Below, one piece after another: positions 1 to 7,188 of a stretch of 13,053 nucleotides of DNA. The stretch is from PCC-6802 sp031388585 (GTDB taxonomy: Bacteria; Cyanobacteriota; Cyanobacteriia; Pseudanabaenales; Pseudanabaenaceae). Under the pieces are notes generated by a model. That model searched no databases. It saw only the letters and a list, made by a program, of their open reading frames with translations, and had not been told where the DNA came from. The position numbers and the translations under genes are program-made. The DNA lies in assembly GCA_031388585.1 (NCBI GenBank), contig JANMRU010000463.1, positions 1-13,053 on the forward strand, read 5' to 3'. Numbering within the stretch: position 1 is the stretch's first letter; each line of letters starts with the position of its first letter.

Positions 1-703
1 GGCAGTATATGCGATGGCGATCGCCCTGTTGGTAGGAATCGGTATCGGAATTCTTGCCGCCACTCGGCCAAATACAAAGTGGGATGTATTTGGGCAATTG
101 TTTGGCATTATTACTTATTCCTTGCCACTATTTTGGGTCGGGATGCTGTTACAACTAACTTTAGCGGTTCAGCTAGGCTGGTTTCCCATCGGTACGCGCT
201 TCCCCGTGACCCTCACTCCTCCGAATGCGGTAACAGGAATATTTACCATAGATGCCTTGCTAGCTGGTAACAGCCAGCAGTTTTTGGTGAGCATACAATA
301 TCTAGCTTTGCCAGCAATCAGCCTTGGTATCGTGATTAGCGGTATCTTTGAACGCATAGTGCGAGTCAACCTCAAGCAAACATTAGATTCGGACTATGTG
401 GAAGCAGCTAAGGCAAGGGGGATTAAGACAGGCAGTATCTTAATGAACCACGCCCTCAAAAATGCTTTGATTCCAGTAATTACGATTCTGGGATTAACCT
501 TTGCGGCCATGCTAGGTGGAGCCGTATTGACTGAAGTTACTTTTTCCTGGCCAGGATTAGCAAATCGGTTATTTGAAGCTTTAACTGCCAGAGACTACCC
601 CGTAGTACAGGGTATTGTTGTATTTTTTGCCATTATTGTTGTAATTAGCAGCATAATTGTCGATATTCTCAATGCATGGATCGATCCGCGCATCCGCTAC
701 TAA
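1..703 (+). CDS. ABC transporter permease, DppB/OppB type (5'-truncated)
   Basis: This is an inner-membrane permease subunit of a peptide/nickel-type ABC importer. The reading frame is open from base 2 to the left edge, so the gene starts outside the window; 233 residues are visible, and since family members are usually about 310-340 residues, roughly 100 N-terminal residues are missing. The visible part has several hydrophobic segments. It also has the cytoplasmic EAA loop that docks on the ATPase (DYVEAAKARG, about 130 residues from the left edge, followed by HALKNALIPV). The C-terminus, DILNAWIDPRIRY, is characteristic of DppB/OppB permeases. No partner permease, ATPase or binding protein lies downstream. 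The next feature is a repeat and then a convergent gene, so this is the last gene of its unit. Family assignment is firm; the substrate cannot be read from the sequence. Confidence 0.93.
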   Translation, partial: AVYAMAIALLVGIGIGILAATRPNTKWDVFGQLFGIITYSLPLFWVGMLLQLTLAVQLGWFPIGTRFPVTLTPPNAVTGIFTIDALLAGNSQQFLVSIQYLALPAISLGIVISGIFERIVRVNLKQTLDSDYVEAAKARGIKTGSILMNHALKNALIPVITILGLTFAAMLGGAVLTEVTFSWPGLANRLFEALTARDYPVVQGIVVFFAIIVVISSIIVDILNAWIDPRIRY

Positions 704-710
704 AGGCGAT

Positions 711-828
711 CTATAGCGATCGCTAATTAGGTTCAGACGGGGTGGAGGTGTTCTACCCCTCTGTGGGGGGCATTGCCCCCACACCCCCAATTAAAATCTG
801 TCAATAACGATCTAGGCGCTGACTATAG
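711..828 (+). repeat. MITE-like dispersed repeat, copy 1
   Basis: This ~118-bp noncoding element lies between two convergent genes. Its ends form an imperfect inverted repeat: it starts CTATAGCGATCGCT and ends AGGCGCTGACTATAG, so the outer six bases match exactly and further matches follow inward. The interior is G/C-run rich and can fold, for example GGGGGC-ATT-GCCCCC at about 765-780. A second copy lies at 4648-4762 in the same orientation; bases 763-827 match 4697-4761 at 63 of 65 positions. There is no coding capacity beyond a spurious frame. The left end contains a HIP1 octamer that the other copy lacks. A miniature inverted-repeat element moved in trans is the best reading, but a structured intergenic repeat spread by other means is possible. 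Confidence 0.8.
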
Positions 829-861
829 CTCTCAGTTTAAGATGTTCACTTCCGATCGGTT

Positions 862-2067
862 TTATGGAGTGTATGGAACGCAACTCTTCCCATAAATACA
901 GTAGCGGTTGCGTCCTTCCTCTTTTGCCTGATAGAGGGCTTTGTCGGCGATCGCGATCGCCAATTTCGATTCAACATCTCGATGGGGGACGGTGCAAGAG
1001 ATCCCCAGACTTAAGGTAATGCGATCGCTAACCGATGATTGGAGATTTTGGAGATTAAGGTTATAGACTGTGGTGGCAATTGCTTGCGCAATCTTAGCTG
1101 CACCTTCAATTGGGGTATTGGGTAGAACGATCGCAAACTCTTCACCGCCATAACGAGCTACTAAATCTGAGGGGCGACCTAACATTTGCCCGATCGCTTG
1201 GGCAACCTTTTGTAAGCATGCATCACCAGCTAGATGCCCATAGCGATCGTTATAGCTCTTGAAGCAATCGATATCAAGCAAAATTAATGATAATGCTTGC
1301 TGAGAATCTGACAAAAGTTGCCACTGTTGCAGCCAATAATCATCAAAGCAGCGACGATTGGCAACCCCTGTCAATCCATCCTGGTTGGCCAGTAGATAAA
1401 GTTCTCTATTCGCTTTTTCTAGGGCGATCGTGCGTTCTGCTACCTTCATCTCAAGCGTACAAGCATATTCGCCAAGCTGCTCTTGGGCTTGCTGTAAGCG
1501 CTCTAGGGTATGAGTAAGTTCGATTTTTTGCTGAGCAATAGTGATGATGTCTCGATAGGAACGCAGTGCCGCGATCGCCGTAGTAATCATTTTTTGCCGA
1601 GTTAGCTCAACCTTAAGCTTGTAGTCGTTGATGTCGTAGTTGAGAATTACAGATTCTTCGGGAGCTTCTCCAGGATGGCCTGTGCGCAGCACGATGCGCA
1701 CTTGCTGATTTTTTAGTTCTTCGCGAATGTAGCGCACTACTTGCAGGCCAGCATCAGTTGTCTCCATCACCACATCAAGCAAGATAAAAGCTATATCGGG
1801 TTGCTCAGAGGCAATTAATTGTTTAGCTTCTTCGCCGGAATAGGCAGAGATAAATTCCAAGGACTTACCTGCAAACTGAAAGTTATTGAGCGCAAGTTGA
1901 GTGGCACGATGGACTGCTAGATCGTCATCTACAATCATGATCTTCCATGTATCCGTGGCACTTATTCCCAAAGCCTCTGAGGATTCTAGTGAGACCTGCT
2001 CAACTTCATCACAGAAGTAGATCAAATCATCATCAGTTATCTGCGATTTGGAGGTGGACAAAGTCAT
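862..2067 (-). CDS. Response regulator diguanylate cyclase (REC-coiled coil-GGDEF)
   Basis: This 401-residue soluble protein is predicted to make cyclic di-GMP from two GTP under phosphorylation control. An N-terminal receiver domain (about residues 41-165) has the acidic pocket D47-D48, the phospho-acceptor D98 in LLDVVMET, T129 and a lysine at 150 or 152. A helical, coiled-coil-like linker (about 170-228) follows, then a GGDEF domain (about 229-393) with DIDCFK at 265-270 and the active-site GGEEF at 307-311. The RxxD inhibitory site (R298-D301) sits five residues before GGEEF, so product feedback inhibition is expected. No EAL or HD-GYP domain is present. The receiver resembles those that precede DUF3369 in other c-di-GMP regulators, but here the linker replaces DUF3369. 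It is the last gene of the minus-strand signalling block, 11 nt after the small gene upstream. No strong ribosome site precedes its ATG, which suggests coupling to that gene. Confidence 0.95.
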   Translation of the reverse strand: MTLSTSKSQITDDDLIYFCDEVEQVSLESSEALGISATDTWKIMIVDDDLAVHRATQLALNNFQFAGKSLEFISAYSGEEAKQLIASEQPDIAFILLDVVMETTDAGLQVVRYIREELKNQQVRIVLRTGHPGEAPEESVILNYDINDYKLKVELTRQKMITTAIAALRSYRDIITIAQQKIELTHTLERLQQAQEQLGEYACTLEMKVAERTIALEKANRELYLLANQDGLTGVANRRCFDDYWLQQWQLLSDSQQALSLILLDIDCFKSYNDRYGHLAGDACLQKVAQAIGQMLGRPSDLVARYGGEEFAIVLPNTPIEGAAKIAQAIATTVYNLNLQNLQSSVSDRITLSLGISCTVPHRDVESKLAIAIADKALYQAKEEGRNRYCIYGKSCVPYTP

Positions 2068-2078
2068 TTTCTCACTGC

Positions 2079-2303
2079 TTAGATTGCGTTGTCTCGTGGC
2101 TTAGAACTACGACGAATATGCTCAATAAACTCAGGATAATTCTCTAAATCTCGATCTGATTGTATTGAAGGCATATCAATCCAGTTACCCTCTAGATGTA
2201 ACTTATCCACATACGCATGGAAGGCTTCTCGATCTTCCCGATGTTCAAGAACATAACTTTGCAACTCTTTCTGACTCATTGCCTGAAAGTTAGGCTTACT
2301 CAC
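2079..2303 (-). CDS. Small DUF6887-like cyanobacterial protein
   Basis: This is a 74-residue hydrophilic protein that starts VSKPNFQAMSQKELQSYVL and continues with a conserved-looking HREDREAFHAYVDKLH segment and an acidic ENYPEFIEHI segment. The pattern matches my memory of the cyanobacterial DUF6887 family, which has no established function. I chose the GTG at 2303 rather than the in-frame ATG at 2318, because a perfect GGAGGT lies 7 nt before the GTG and overlaps the region just after that ATG. It sits 88 nt after the kinase gene and 11 nt before the diguanylate cyclase gene, all in the same direction, so co-transcription is likely. There is no membrane segment, signal peptide or catalytic motif. 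The resemblance to antitoxin-sized proteins is noted, but no toxin partner is visible. Confidence 0.75.
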   Translation of the reverse strand: MSKPNFQAMSQKELQSYVLEHREDREAFHAYVDKLHLEGNWIDMPSIQSDRDLENYPEFIEHIRRSSKPRDNAI

Positions 2304-2310
2304 CCTATGT

Positions 2311-2316
2311 ACCTCC
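2311..2316 (-). promoter_or_regulatory. Ribosome binding site GGAGGT deciding a GTG start
   Basis: On the minus strand GGAGGT occurs 7 nt upstream of GTG at 2303. It is the strongest Shine-Dalgarno match in the signalling block. It argues against the ATG at 2318, which would place this motif inside the coding region. Confidence 0.65.
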
Positions 2317-2391
2317 ATTTACCGTTGGGATAATCTACCCCCCCTCAACCTCACCTTTTAAGCTGATCATAACATCCTTGACTAATTTTCC

Positions 2392-3375
2392 TCAGGTGAC
2401 AGTAAGGGGAAGAGCGATCTTAAACTGTGTCCCTCTGCCTACTTCGCTTTGCACATCAATTCTCCCTCGTAGCTTTTGTGTGACTAAGTTATAAACAATA
2501 TTCAATCCCAACCCCGTTCCGCCTTTGCTACGGGCAGTGCTAAAGAATGGTTCAAAGATTTTACCCAAAACTTCTGGTTCCATACCGCAGCCATCATCGC
2601 TATATTTGATAATTGCACATTCATTTTCCTGGGACACTTCAAAGCAGAGTTGACCACTTTCGCCATTTGAGTATGCATGTGTTAGTGAGTTTGTCACCAG
2701 GTTTGTCGCAATCTGCGCGATCGCGCCAGGATAGCTATGAATTGAAATTGCATCATCTCCTCTCACGGTTACATAGTGTGAGGTATATCGAAACTGAGGA
2801 GAAAGACTAACGATCGCTTCCTCTAAGTAAGGTTTAATTCTAAAAGTCCGTCGATCGAAAATGGACTGATCGACTGCGACTTGCTTAAAGCTTTGCACCA
2901 ATTCTCCGGCTCGGCTTAAATTACTCAAAATTAAACTCGTACTCTCCTGCGCAATTTCACAGTAATTATTCAGGAGCGATCGCTTTAGTTGCCCTGCCCC
3001 AACTGCCGCGAGCAACAATTGAGTTTCATCCATCAAGGTTGACGCGAGAGTGATACTCGTACCTACAGGTGTATTGATTTCATGGGCTATCCCTGCCACA
3101 AGACTACCTAAAGCAGCCATTTTTTTAGCTTCAACGAGCTTGTCCTGCATCATATTTAGCTCATTAAAAGCCTGCTCTAGATCGATACTCTTTTTCTCTA
3201 GAGTTCCTTGATACTCCTGTAGCTCACAAATTACTTTTTTGAGCAAAGTCTCTTTGTTCAGATTGGTCTCTTCCAGTCTGACACTATCAGTTTCTGAACG
3301 CTCCAACTTCTTTTTGAGAACTCGGATTTCTTTCTCCAATTTTTTGATCGTAGTTTCGTAGTCCGCAGGTATCAT
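2392..3375 (-). CDS. Soluble histidine kinase without its own sensor domain
   Basis: This 327-residue cytoplasmic sensor kinase autophosphorylates a histidine and donates the phosphate to a receiver aspartate. Residues 7-85 are charged and heptad-rich (KKLEKEIRVLKKKLE), which looks like a coiled coil. The H-box is LVAGIAHEINTP with phospho-acceptor H98. The ATPase domain shows the N-box (N225, N229), G1 box DDGCGM at 260-265, F-box FEPFF at 274-278 and G2 box GGTGLGL at 285-291, so all catalytic motifs are intact. There is no transmembrane segment, PAS or GAF domain. The upstream FIST gene ends only 6 nt before this start, and a GGGAG lies within the last FIST codons, so translation is probably coupled. 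I infer that the FIST protein is the sensory partner and the downstream REC-GGDEF protein the phosphorylation target. Confidence 0.95.
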   Translation of the reverse strand: MIPADYETTIKKLEKEIRVLKKKLERSETDSVRLEETNLNKETLLKKVICELQEYQGTLEKKSIDLEQAFNELNMMQDKLVEAKKMAALGSLVAGIAHEINTPVGTSITLASTLMDETQLLLAAVGAGQLKRSLLNNYCEIAQESTSLILSNLSRAGELVQSFKQVAVDQSIFDRRTFRIKPYLEEAIVSLSPQFRYTSHYVTVRGDDAISIHSYPGAIAQIATNLVTNSLTHAYSNGESGQLCFEVSQENECAIIKYSDDGCGMEPEVLGKIFEPFFSTARSKGGTGLGLNIVYNLVTQKLRGRIDVQSEVGRGTQFKIALPLTVT

Positions 3376-3381
3376 CTGGCT

Positions 3382-4530
3382 CTATCGACTCCCTATTACC
3401 AGAGTGGCAAAAGTTGTGTTGTGAAAGAATGTCTGGCCATTTTCGCTTAATGGAGCGATTTCTCCAAAAGTGTAAAAACCACAACTTGGTAAGGGCTGTT
3501 TTAGATAAGCAGCGATCGCCTTATACTCCTGACTTGTTTGAGAGGCCAATATCCAGCGCCGCCAAGCGCAGGAGAAAATTATAGCAGCAGCAGGTTCCTC
3601 TCCAGGATAGTTCTCCCAGGCATTACTAAATGATGACTCGGAGGCAGTAAGGATATCTTGATGGGATGCTTCAGAAATTTGAACAATCGAGCCCTCTGGC
3701 ACTCCACCATAAGTCTTTAGACTTCCTAACTCAGGATCGTAACTTGGCACACCTCTAAGAAAAAACTTGTCTTCACCTGCAGGAAATACAGCGAGGGGGT
3801 AAGCGACATCGGGAGCAAAGTGCTCGAAATAATGCTCGTAAAAAGCCAAGGCAGGCTTATCATCAATTTCGTAGACGATATTGCCATCTGATTTAGTTAC
3901 AACACCACGTTTCCCAATCGGATGCCATCCACTTGCTACACCGTGAGAAAACATGACATTACCTGCAAATAGCAGAACTGGCAACGAGTTAATTAAAACT
4001 TCAGTTTTAAAAAATTGGTAGGTGCGTTTTACCTCTCTGCAATCCGCAGTAGCTCCGCCAAAAATAGGAATGGAGCCCAGTGATGACTTTAAACCTTGCA
4101 CAATAGAAGATAAATTTGTGTTTACGCTTTCTGGAGTTGTGATACAGAACTTGATTGGTGCTGTAAAAGATTGCTTGGCGCGCTCAATCGTCTGCTGTGC
4201 GATCGCGATCGGATTCTCATGCACATTACGCCCAACAGCAGCACGAATTTCAATGTCATCGGCACTAAAAACCATCAGAGTTAAAGAATCTTGCTGAAAT
4301 TCTAAAACTGATGATATTTCTCCATCTGAGGTGCCGCCAATCAGTTCAATCTCAGGGAAAACCTCGTTAATGCGATTTAGGATTAACCCATGATCGAAGT
4401 CAACTGCTGCAAACAAAATACCTGCCTGCGGCATTTCTCCAGCTAGGGATTTTTGACATTGTTCGATTACCTCATTCACTGCTTCCTCGGAATCAGGATC
4501 GTTGCTGTGTCCGACCGCTACCTTTAACAT
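3382..4530 (-). CDS. FIST-domain sensory protein
   Basis: This 382-residue soluble protein has FIST_N (about residues 30-220) and FIST_C (about 225-365) domains. Diagnostic stretches are IELIGGTSDGEIS at 61-73, IPIFGGATAD at 154-163 and GFYTFGEIAPL at 351-361 near the C-terminus. Length is normal for the family (about 370-400). FIST proteins are thought to bind small ligands and pass the signal to kinases or cyclic-nucleotide enzymes. One experimentally studied group, NosP, binds heme and nitric oxide and controls a co-transcribed histidine kinase. Here the gene is first in an operon with a kinase and a diguanylate cyclase, matching that arrangement. Several histidines (for example H8, H196, H203) and cysteines (C25, C164, C321, C350) are present, but I cannot say which, if any, is a heme ligand. 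There is no signal peptide. Confidence 0.93.
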   Translation of the reverse strand: MLKVAVGHSNDPDSEEAVNEVIEQCQKSLAGEMPQAGILFAAVDFDHGLILNRINEVFPEIELIGGTSDGEISSVLEFQQDSLTLMVFSADDIEIRAAVGRNVHENPIAIAQQTIERAKQSFTAPIKFCITTPESVNTNLSSIVQGLKSSLGSIPIFGGATADCREVKRTYQFFKTEVLINSLPVLLFAGNVMFSHGVASGWHPIGKRGVVTKSDGNIVYEIDDKPALAFYEHYFEHFAPDVAYPLAVFPAGEDKFFLRGVPSYDPELGSLKTYGGVPEGSIVQISEASHQDILTASESSFSNAWENYPGEEPAAAIIFSCAWRRWILASQTSQEYKAIAAYLKQPLPSCGFYTFGEIAPLSENGQTFFHNTTFATLVIGSR

Positions 4531-4647
4531 TTTGGGCTCTTTTAATTAACTACATGCGCTTGCAATAACTCCAGATTGCTATGCATATATTACCCAAAGT
4601 ATTAGATAATCCATACTGCCATCACTAAAAAATGGGTTGTCCTCAAA

Positions 4648-4762
4648 CTATAGCTATCGCCAATTTGGTTAGGGCGGGGCGGGGTAGAACCCCTCCGTGG
4701 GGGGCATTGCCCCCATACCCCCAATTAAAATCTGTCAATAACGATCTAGGCGCTGGCTATAT
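4648..4762 (+). repeat. MITE-like dispersed repeat, copy 2
   Basis: This is the second copy, about 115 bp, of the repeat at 711-828, in the same orientation. It begins CTATAGCTATCGCC and ends GGCGCTGGCTATAT, an imperfect terminal inverted repeat. The right-hand 65 nt (4697-4761) differ from copy 1 at two positions, while the left third is more diverged and carries GGGCGGGGCGGGGTAG. A folding segment GGGGGC-ATT-GCCCCC is conserved. It lies in the 295-bp gap between the divergent FIST and sugar-transporter genes, so it sits in or next to both promoter regions. I see no gene in the rest of the gap. Confidence 0.8.
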
Positions 4763-4825
4763 CACCACTTTGGCACTACCAAAAAGCGATATAACTGAAC
4801 GCAGACTTTAGAGAGCAGTGAATGC

Positions 4826-6286
4826 ATGAAAAGTTTTGATCAACCTATCAGAGAGCCGATCTCCCCGAAGCTTAACTTAAAAACTAAAATTGCCTATGGT
4901 GCTGGAGATTTAGGTGCAGCAATTACGTCCAATCTTCTGTCAGTCTTTTTGCTTTTCTTTTTTACCAATGTTGCAGGGCTAGATGCGGCATTAGCGGGCA
5001 GCATCTTGCTAATTAGCAAGATATGGGATGCCGTTAACGATCCGATTGTGGGTGTATTGAGCGATCGCACCAAGTCACGATTGGGGAGGCGGCTACCGTG
5101 GATGCTCTATGGGGCGATCCCCTTTGGTATTTTCTTTCTATTGCAGTGGCTAGTTCCAACTACGGATAAATGGGGATTATTCTGGTACTACATTATCATT
5201 GCCATTCTCTTTAATTCTTTCTATACGGTGGTCAATTTACCCTACACCGCACTTACCGCCGAGCTAACCCAAGATTACAATGAGCGCACTAGCCTCAGTA
5301 GTTTTCGTTTTACGTTCTCCATCGGTGGCAGCATTCTCTCTTTGATTCTGGCACAAATTATTTTTGCTGTATTTAAGTTTAATAGCAATGCATCTGGCAG
5401 TTGTGATGCTAGTAGTTTGCAATATCTAATTTTGGGTGGGATCTGTGCGGTCATCTCAATTTTATCGCTCTATTGGTGTGTCTGGGGAGTACGTGATCGC
5501 GTCTTAGTTGTAGAGAACCAGCGACTACAAAATCAAGCGTTGGATGTAGTTGAAGAGCTTAGTTTCTGGCAACAGTTGCGCATTGTCTTTCGCAATCGTC
5601 CATTTCTATATGTGATTGGGATTTATTTTTTCTCCTGGCTCGCTGTACAGATTACTGCTTCGATCATTCCTTACTTCGTTGTGAATTATATGGGGCTAGC
5701 CGAAGCAGCTTTTATTCAAGTAACTATTGCCGTTCAGGGAACTGCATTGTTAATGTTGTTTGTCTGGAGTTCGCTGAGTAAGCGATTTGGGAAAAAAGCT
5801 GTCTACTTTATGGGGATGGGCTTGTGGATTGTGGCCCAGGCAGGATTATTCTTTCTCAAACCTGGACAGGTCGGCTTAATGTACGTTCTGGCAGTCATGG
5901 CTGGTTTCGGCGTTTCTACTGCCTACCTAATTCCCTGGTCGATGGTGCCAGATGTAATCGAACTAGATGAGTTGGAAACCGGTCAGCGGCGCGAGGGCAT
6001 ATTCTATGCATTTATGGTACTGCTCCAGAAGGTCGGTTTGGCGGCAGGACTATTTCTTCTGGGTTTAGTGCTTTCCTGGTCTGGATTTAAAGAAAGAGTT
6101 TCTTGCCAACCTGCTCCCGTTCAACCCGAATCAGCGCTCCAGGCAATTCAAATTGCGATCGGCCCTTTGCCCACGATCGCTTTAGTGTGCGGTCTGGTAC
6201 TGGCTTATTTCTATCCAATTACCCGCGAATATCATGCTGAGATTCTCTATCGCTTGAACGAGCGTCGAAATAACCAGAATCAATAA
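4826..6286 (+). CDS. GPH/MelB-family sugar:cation symporter (MFS)
   Basis: This 486-residue membrane protein has about twelve hydrophobic segments and belongs to the glycoside-pentoside-hexuronide:cation symporter group of the major facilitator superfamily. The diagnostic stretch IWDAVNDPIVGVLSD (66-80) carries two aspartates (D68, D72) of the kind that bind the coupling cation in MelB. It is followed by RTKSRLGRRLPW, the family's first cytoplasmic loop. In the second half, IPWSMVPDVIELDE followed by GQRREGIFYAF is also typical. The N-terminus begins the conserved YGAGDLG pattern at residue 24, supporting the start; an out-of-frame ATG lies 4 nt upstream. It stands alone, divergent from the FIST gene and convergent with the methyltransferase gene 16 nt away. 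There is no glycosidase or regulator nearby, so the substrate remains unknown. Confidence 0.93.
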   Translation: MKSFDQPIREPISPKLNLKTKIAYGAGDLGAAITSNLLSVFLLFFFTNVAGLDAALAGSILLISKIWDAVNDPIVGVLSDRTKSRLGRRLPWMLYGAIPFGIFFLLQWLVPTTDKWGLFWYYIIIAILFNSFYTVVNLPYTALTAELTQDYNERTSLSSFRFTFSIGGSILSLILAQIIFAVFKFNSNASGSCDASSLQYLILGGICAVISILSLYWCVWGVRDRVLVVENQRLQNQALDVVEELSFWQQLRIVFRNRPFLYVIGIYFFSWLAVQITASIIPYFVVNYMGLAEAAFIQVTIAVQGTALLMLFVWSSLSKRFGKKAVYFMGMGLWIVAQAGLFFLKPGQVGLMYVLAVMAGFGVSTAYLIPWSMVPDVIELDELETGQRREGIFYAFMVLLQKVGLAAGLFLLGLVLSWSGFKERVSCQPAPVQPESALQAIQIAIGPLPTIALVCGLVLAYFYPITREYHAEILYRLNERRNNQNQ

Positions 6287-6302
6287 TGAGAATCAATAGA
6301 GA

Positions 6303-7100
6303 TTAATTGCGGATTGCGTATTCTCTCTGACGTTTAGCTTCGTAAAGTATTAGTGATGCCGCGATCGCTACATTCAGAGATTCCACCCCATTGCTTAAGG
6401 GAATTCTCACTGCCACATTTGCAACTTCGATGAGTTTTTTGGATAAGCCATTCCCTTCGTTCCCAAGCAAAATCAAGCAAGGCTGCCTAAAATCAAAATC
6501 CCAATAGGTGAGACTGGCATCCGCTAAGGTCGCGATCGCTACTCCCCCTGTATTTTGCCAAGCCTTAATTTCTGAATGGAGATCTTCAACGGTTTGCCTG
6601 GGACAGCGAAACCACTGACCTGCTGTAGCTCGGATAATTTTAGGGTTGGTGGCATCAACACAATCTCCACTGAGCAGCAACCCATCTACACCTACAGCGG
6701 CACTACTACGAATGATGCTACCCATATTGCCAGGATCTTGAATCGATTCCAGCGCTAAACCTAAGGTTTCGATCTGTATAGGCGCATTCTCGGGCAGTGG
6801 GGCGGCCGCAACCACACCATCGGGATTAACTGTAGTAGCGATCGCCCCTAGTACTTGCGCACTCACAAGCTCTACCCGCAGCGAGATCGCCTTGCACTGA
6901 GCATAGATTTGCGCATGGGAATCTGCCCATATTTCCGTACAACAGACAATCTCTATGGGATATTTGGTAGCGATCGCCTCTATAAGTGCATGTGTTCCTT
7001 CAACTAGAAACAAGTTCTGTTCGCGTCTCGCTTTCACACTCTGGCCAAGTTGGCGCAGTTTCGAGATAAGTGGATTACGAATACTAGCGATCGCGGACAA
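6303..7100 (-). CDS. TrmH/SpoU-family RNA 2'-O-methyltransferase
   Basis: This 265-residue enzyme is predicted to transfer methyl from S-adenosylmethionine to a ribose 2'-OH in rRNA or tRNA. An N-terminal substrate-binding domain (about 5-105, with FLVEGTHALIEA) is followed by the knotted SPOUT catalytic domain. Motif 1 is QDPGNMGSIIRSSAAVG at 121-137 (N125, R131). Motif 2 is LLGNEGNGLS at 211-220. Motif 3 is IPLSNGVESLNVAIAASLI at 233-251 (S241, N243). The start is a TTG codon at 7100, supported by AAGGA 8 nt upstream; no closer ATG gives a full N-terminal domain. It lies 88 nt downstream of rnj in the same direction with a hairpin between them, so it may be read through from rnj. The target nucleotide cannot be told from sequence. 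Confidence 0.92.
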   Translation of the reverse strand: MSAIASIRNPLISKLRQLGQSVKARREQNLFLVEGTHALIEAIATKYPIEIVCCTEIWADSHAQIYAQCKAISLRVELVSAQVLGAIATTVNPDGVVAAAPLPENAPIQIETLGLALESIQDPGNMGSIIRSSAAVGVDGLLLSGDCVDATNPKIIRATAGQWFRCPRQTVEDLHSEIKAWQNTGGVAIATLADASLTYWDFDFRQPCLILLGNEGNGLSKKLIEVANVAVRIPLSNGVESLNVAIAASLILYEAKRQREYAIRN

Positions 7101-7108
7101 CTTATATA

Positions 7109-7113
7109 TCCTT
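7109..7113 (-). promoter_or_regulatory. Ribosome binding site for a TTG start
   Basis: AAGGA on the minus strand ends 8 nt before the TTG at 7100. It supports that codon as the methyltransferase start. Confidence 0.5.
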
Positions 7114-7144
7114 AAAAACTGTGTGCAATAGTTTTATTGATTTG

Positions 7145-7178
7145 GTATGAGGACAGATCCAAAGTTCTGCCCTCATAC
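7145..7178 (-). other. Strong hairpin between rnj and the methyltransferase gene
   Basis: GTATGAGGACAGA (7145-7157) and TCTGCCCTCATAC (7166-7178) form a stem of 13 positions with one mismatch and an 8-nt loop. It starts 10 nt after the rnj stop codon. On the transcribed minus strand the stem is followed by CCAAATCAATAAAAC, which has no run of T, so it is not a textbook intrinsic terminator. It could be a partial terminator, a 3'-end stabiliser of the rnj message, or a processing site between the two genes. Confidence 0.55.
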
Positions 7179-7188
7179 GCCTAGAGAT

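Noticed and set aside
581..790. Minus-strand 69-residue frame beginning MGVWGQCPPQRG
   Set aside because: It is the translation of the repeat at 711-828 run into the antisense of the permease gene; such peptides are a known by-product of this kind of G/C-run repeat.
2079..2318. Toxin-antitoxin module
   Set aside because: Only one small antitoxin-sized gene is present; the neighbours are clear signalling enzymes and no toxin-like partner is seen.
4770..4795. Possible promoter TTGGCA...TATAAC ahead of the sugar transporter
   Set aside because: The spacing is only 14 nt, too short for a standard sigma-70 pair; a different start site is equally possible.
7145..7178. Calling the rnj hairpin an intrinsic terminator
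   Set aside because: No run of T follows the stem on the transcribed strand, so it is listed as a hairpin of uncertain role.
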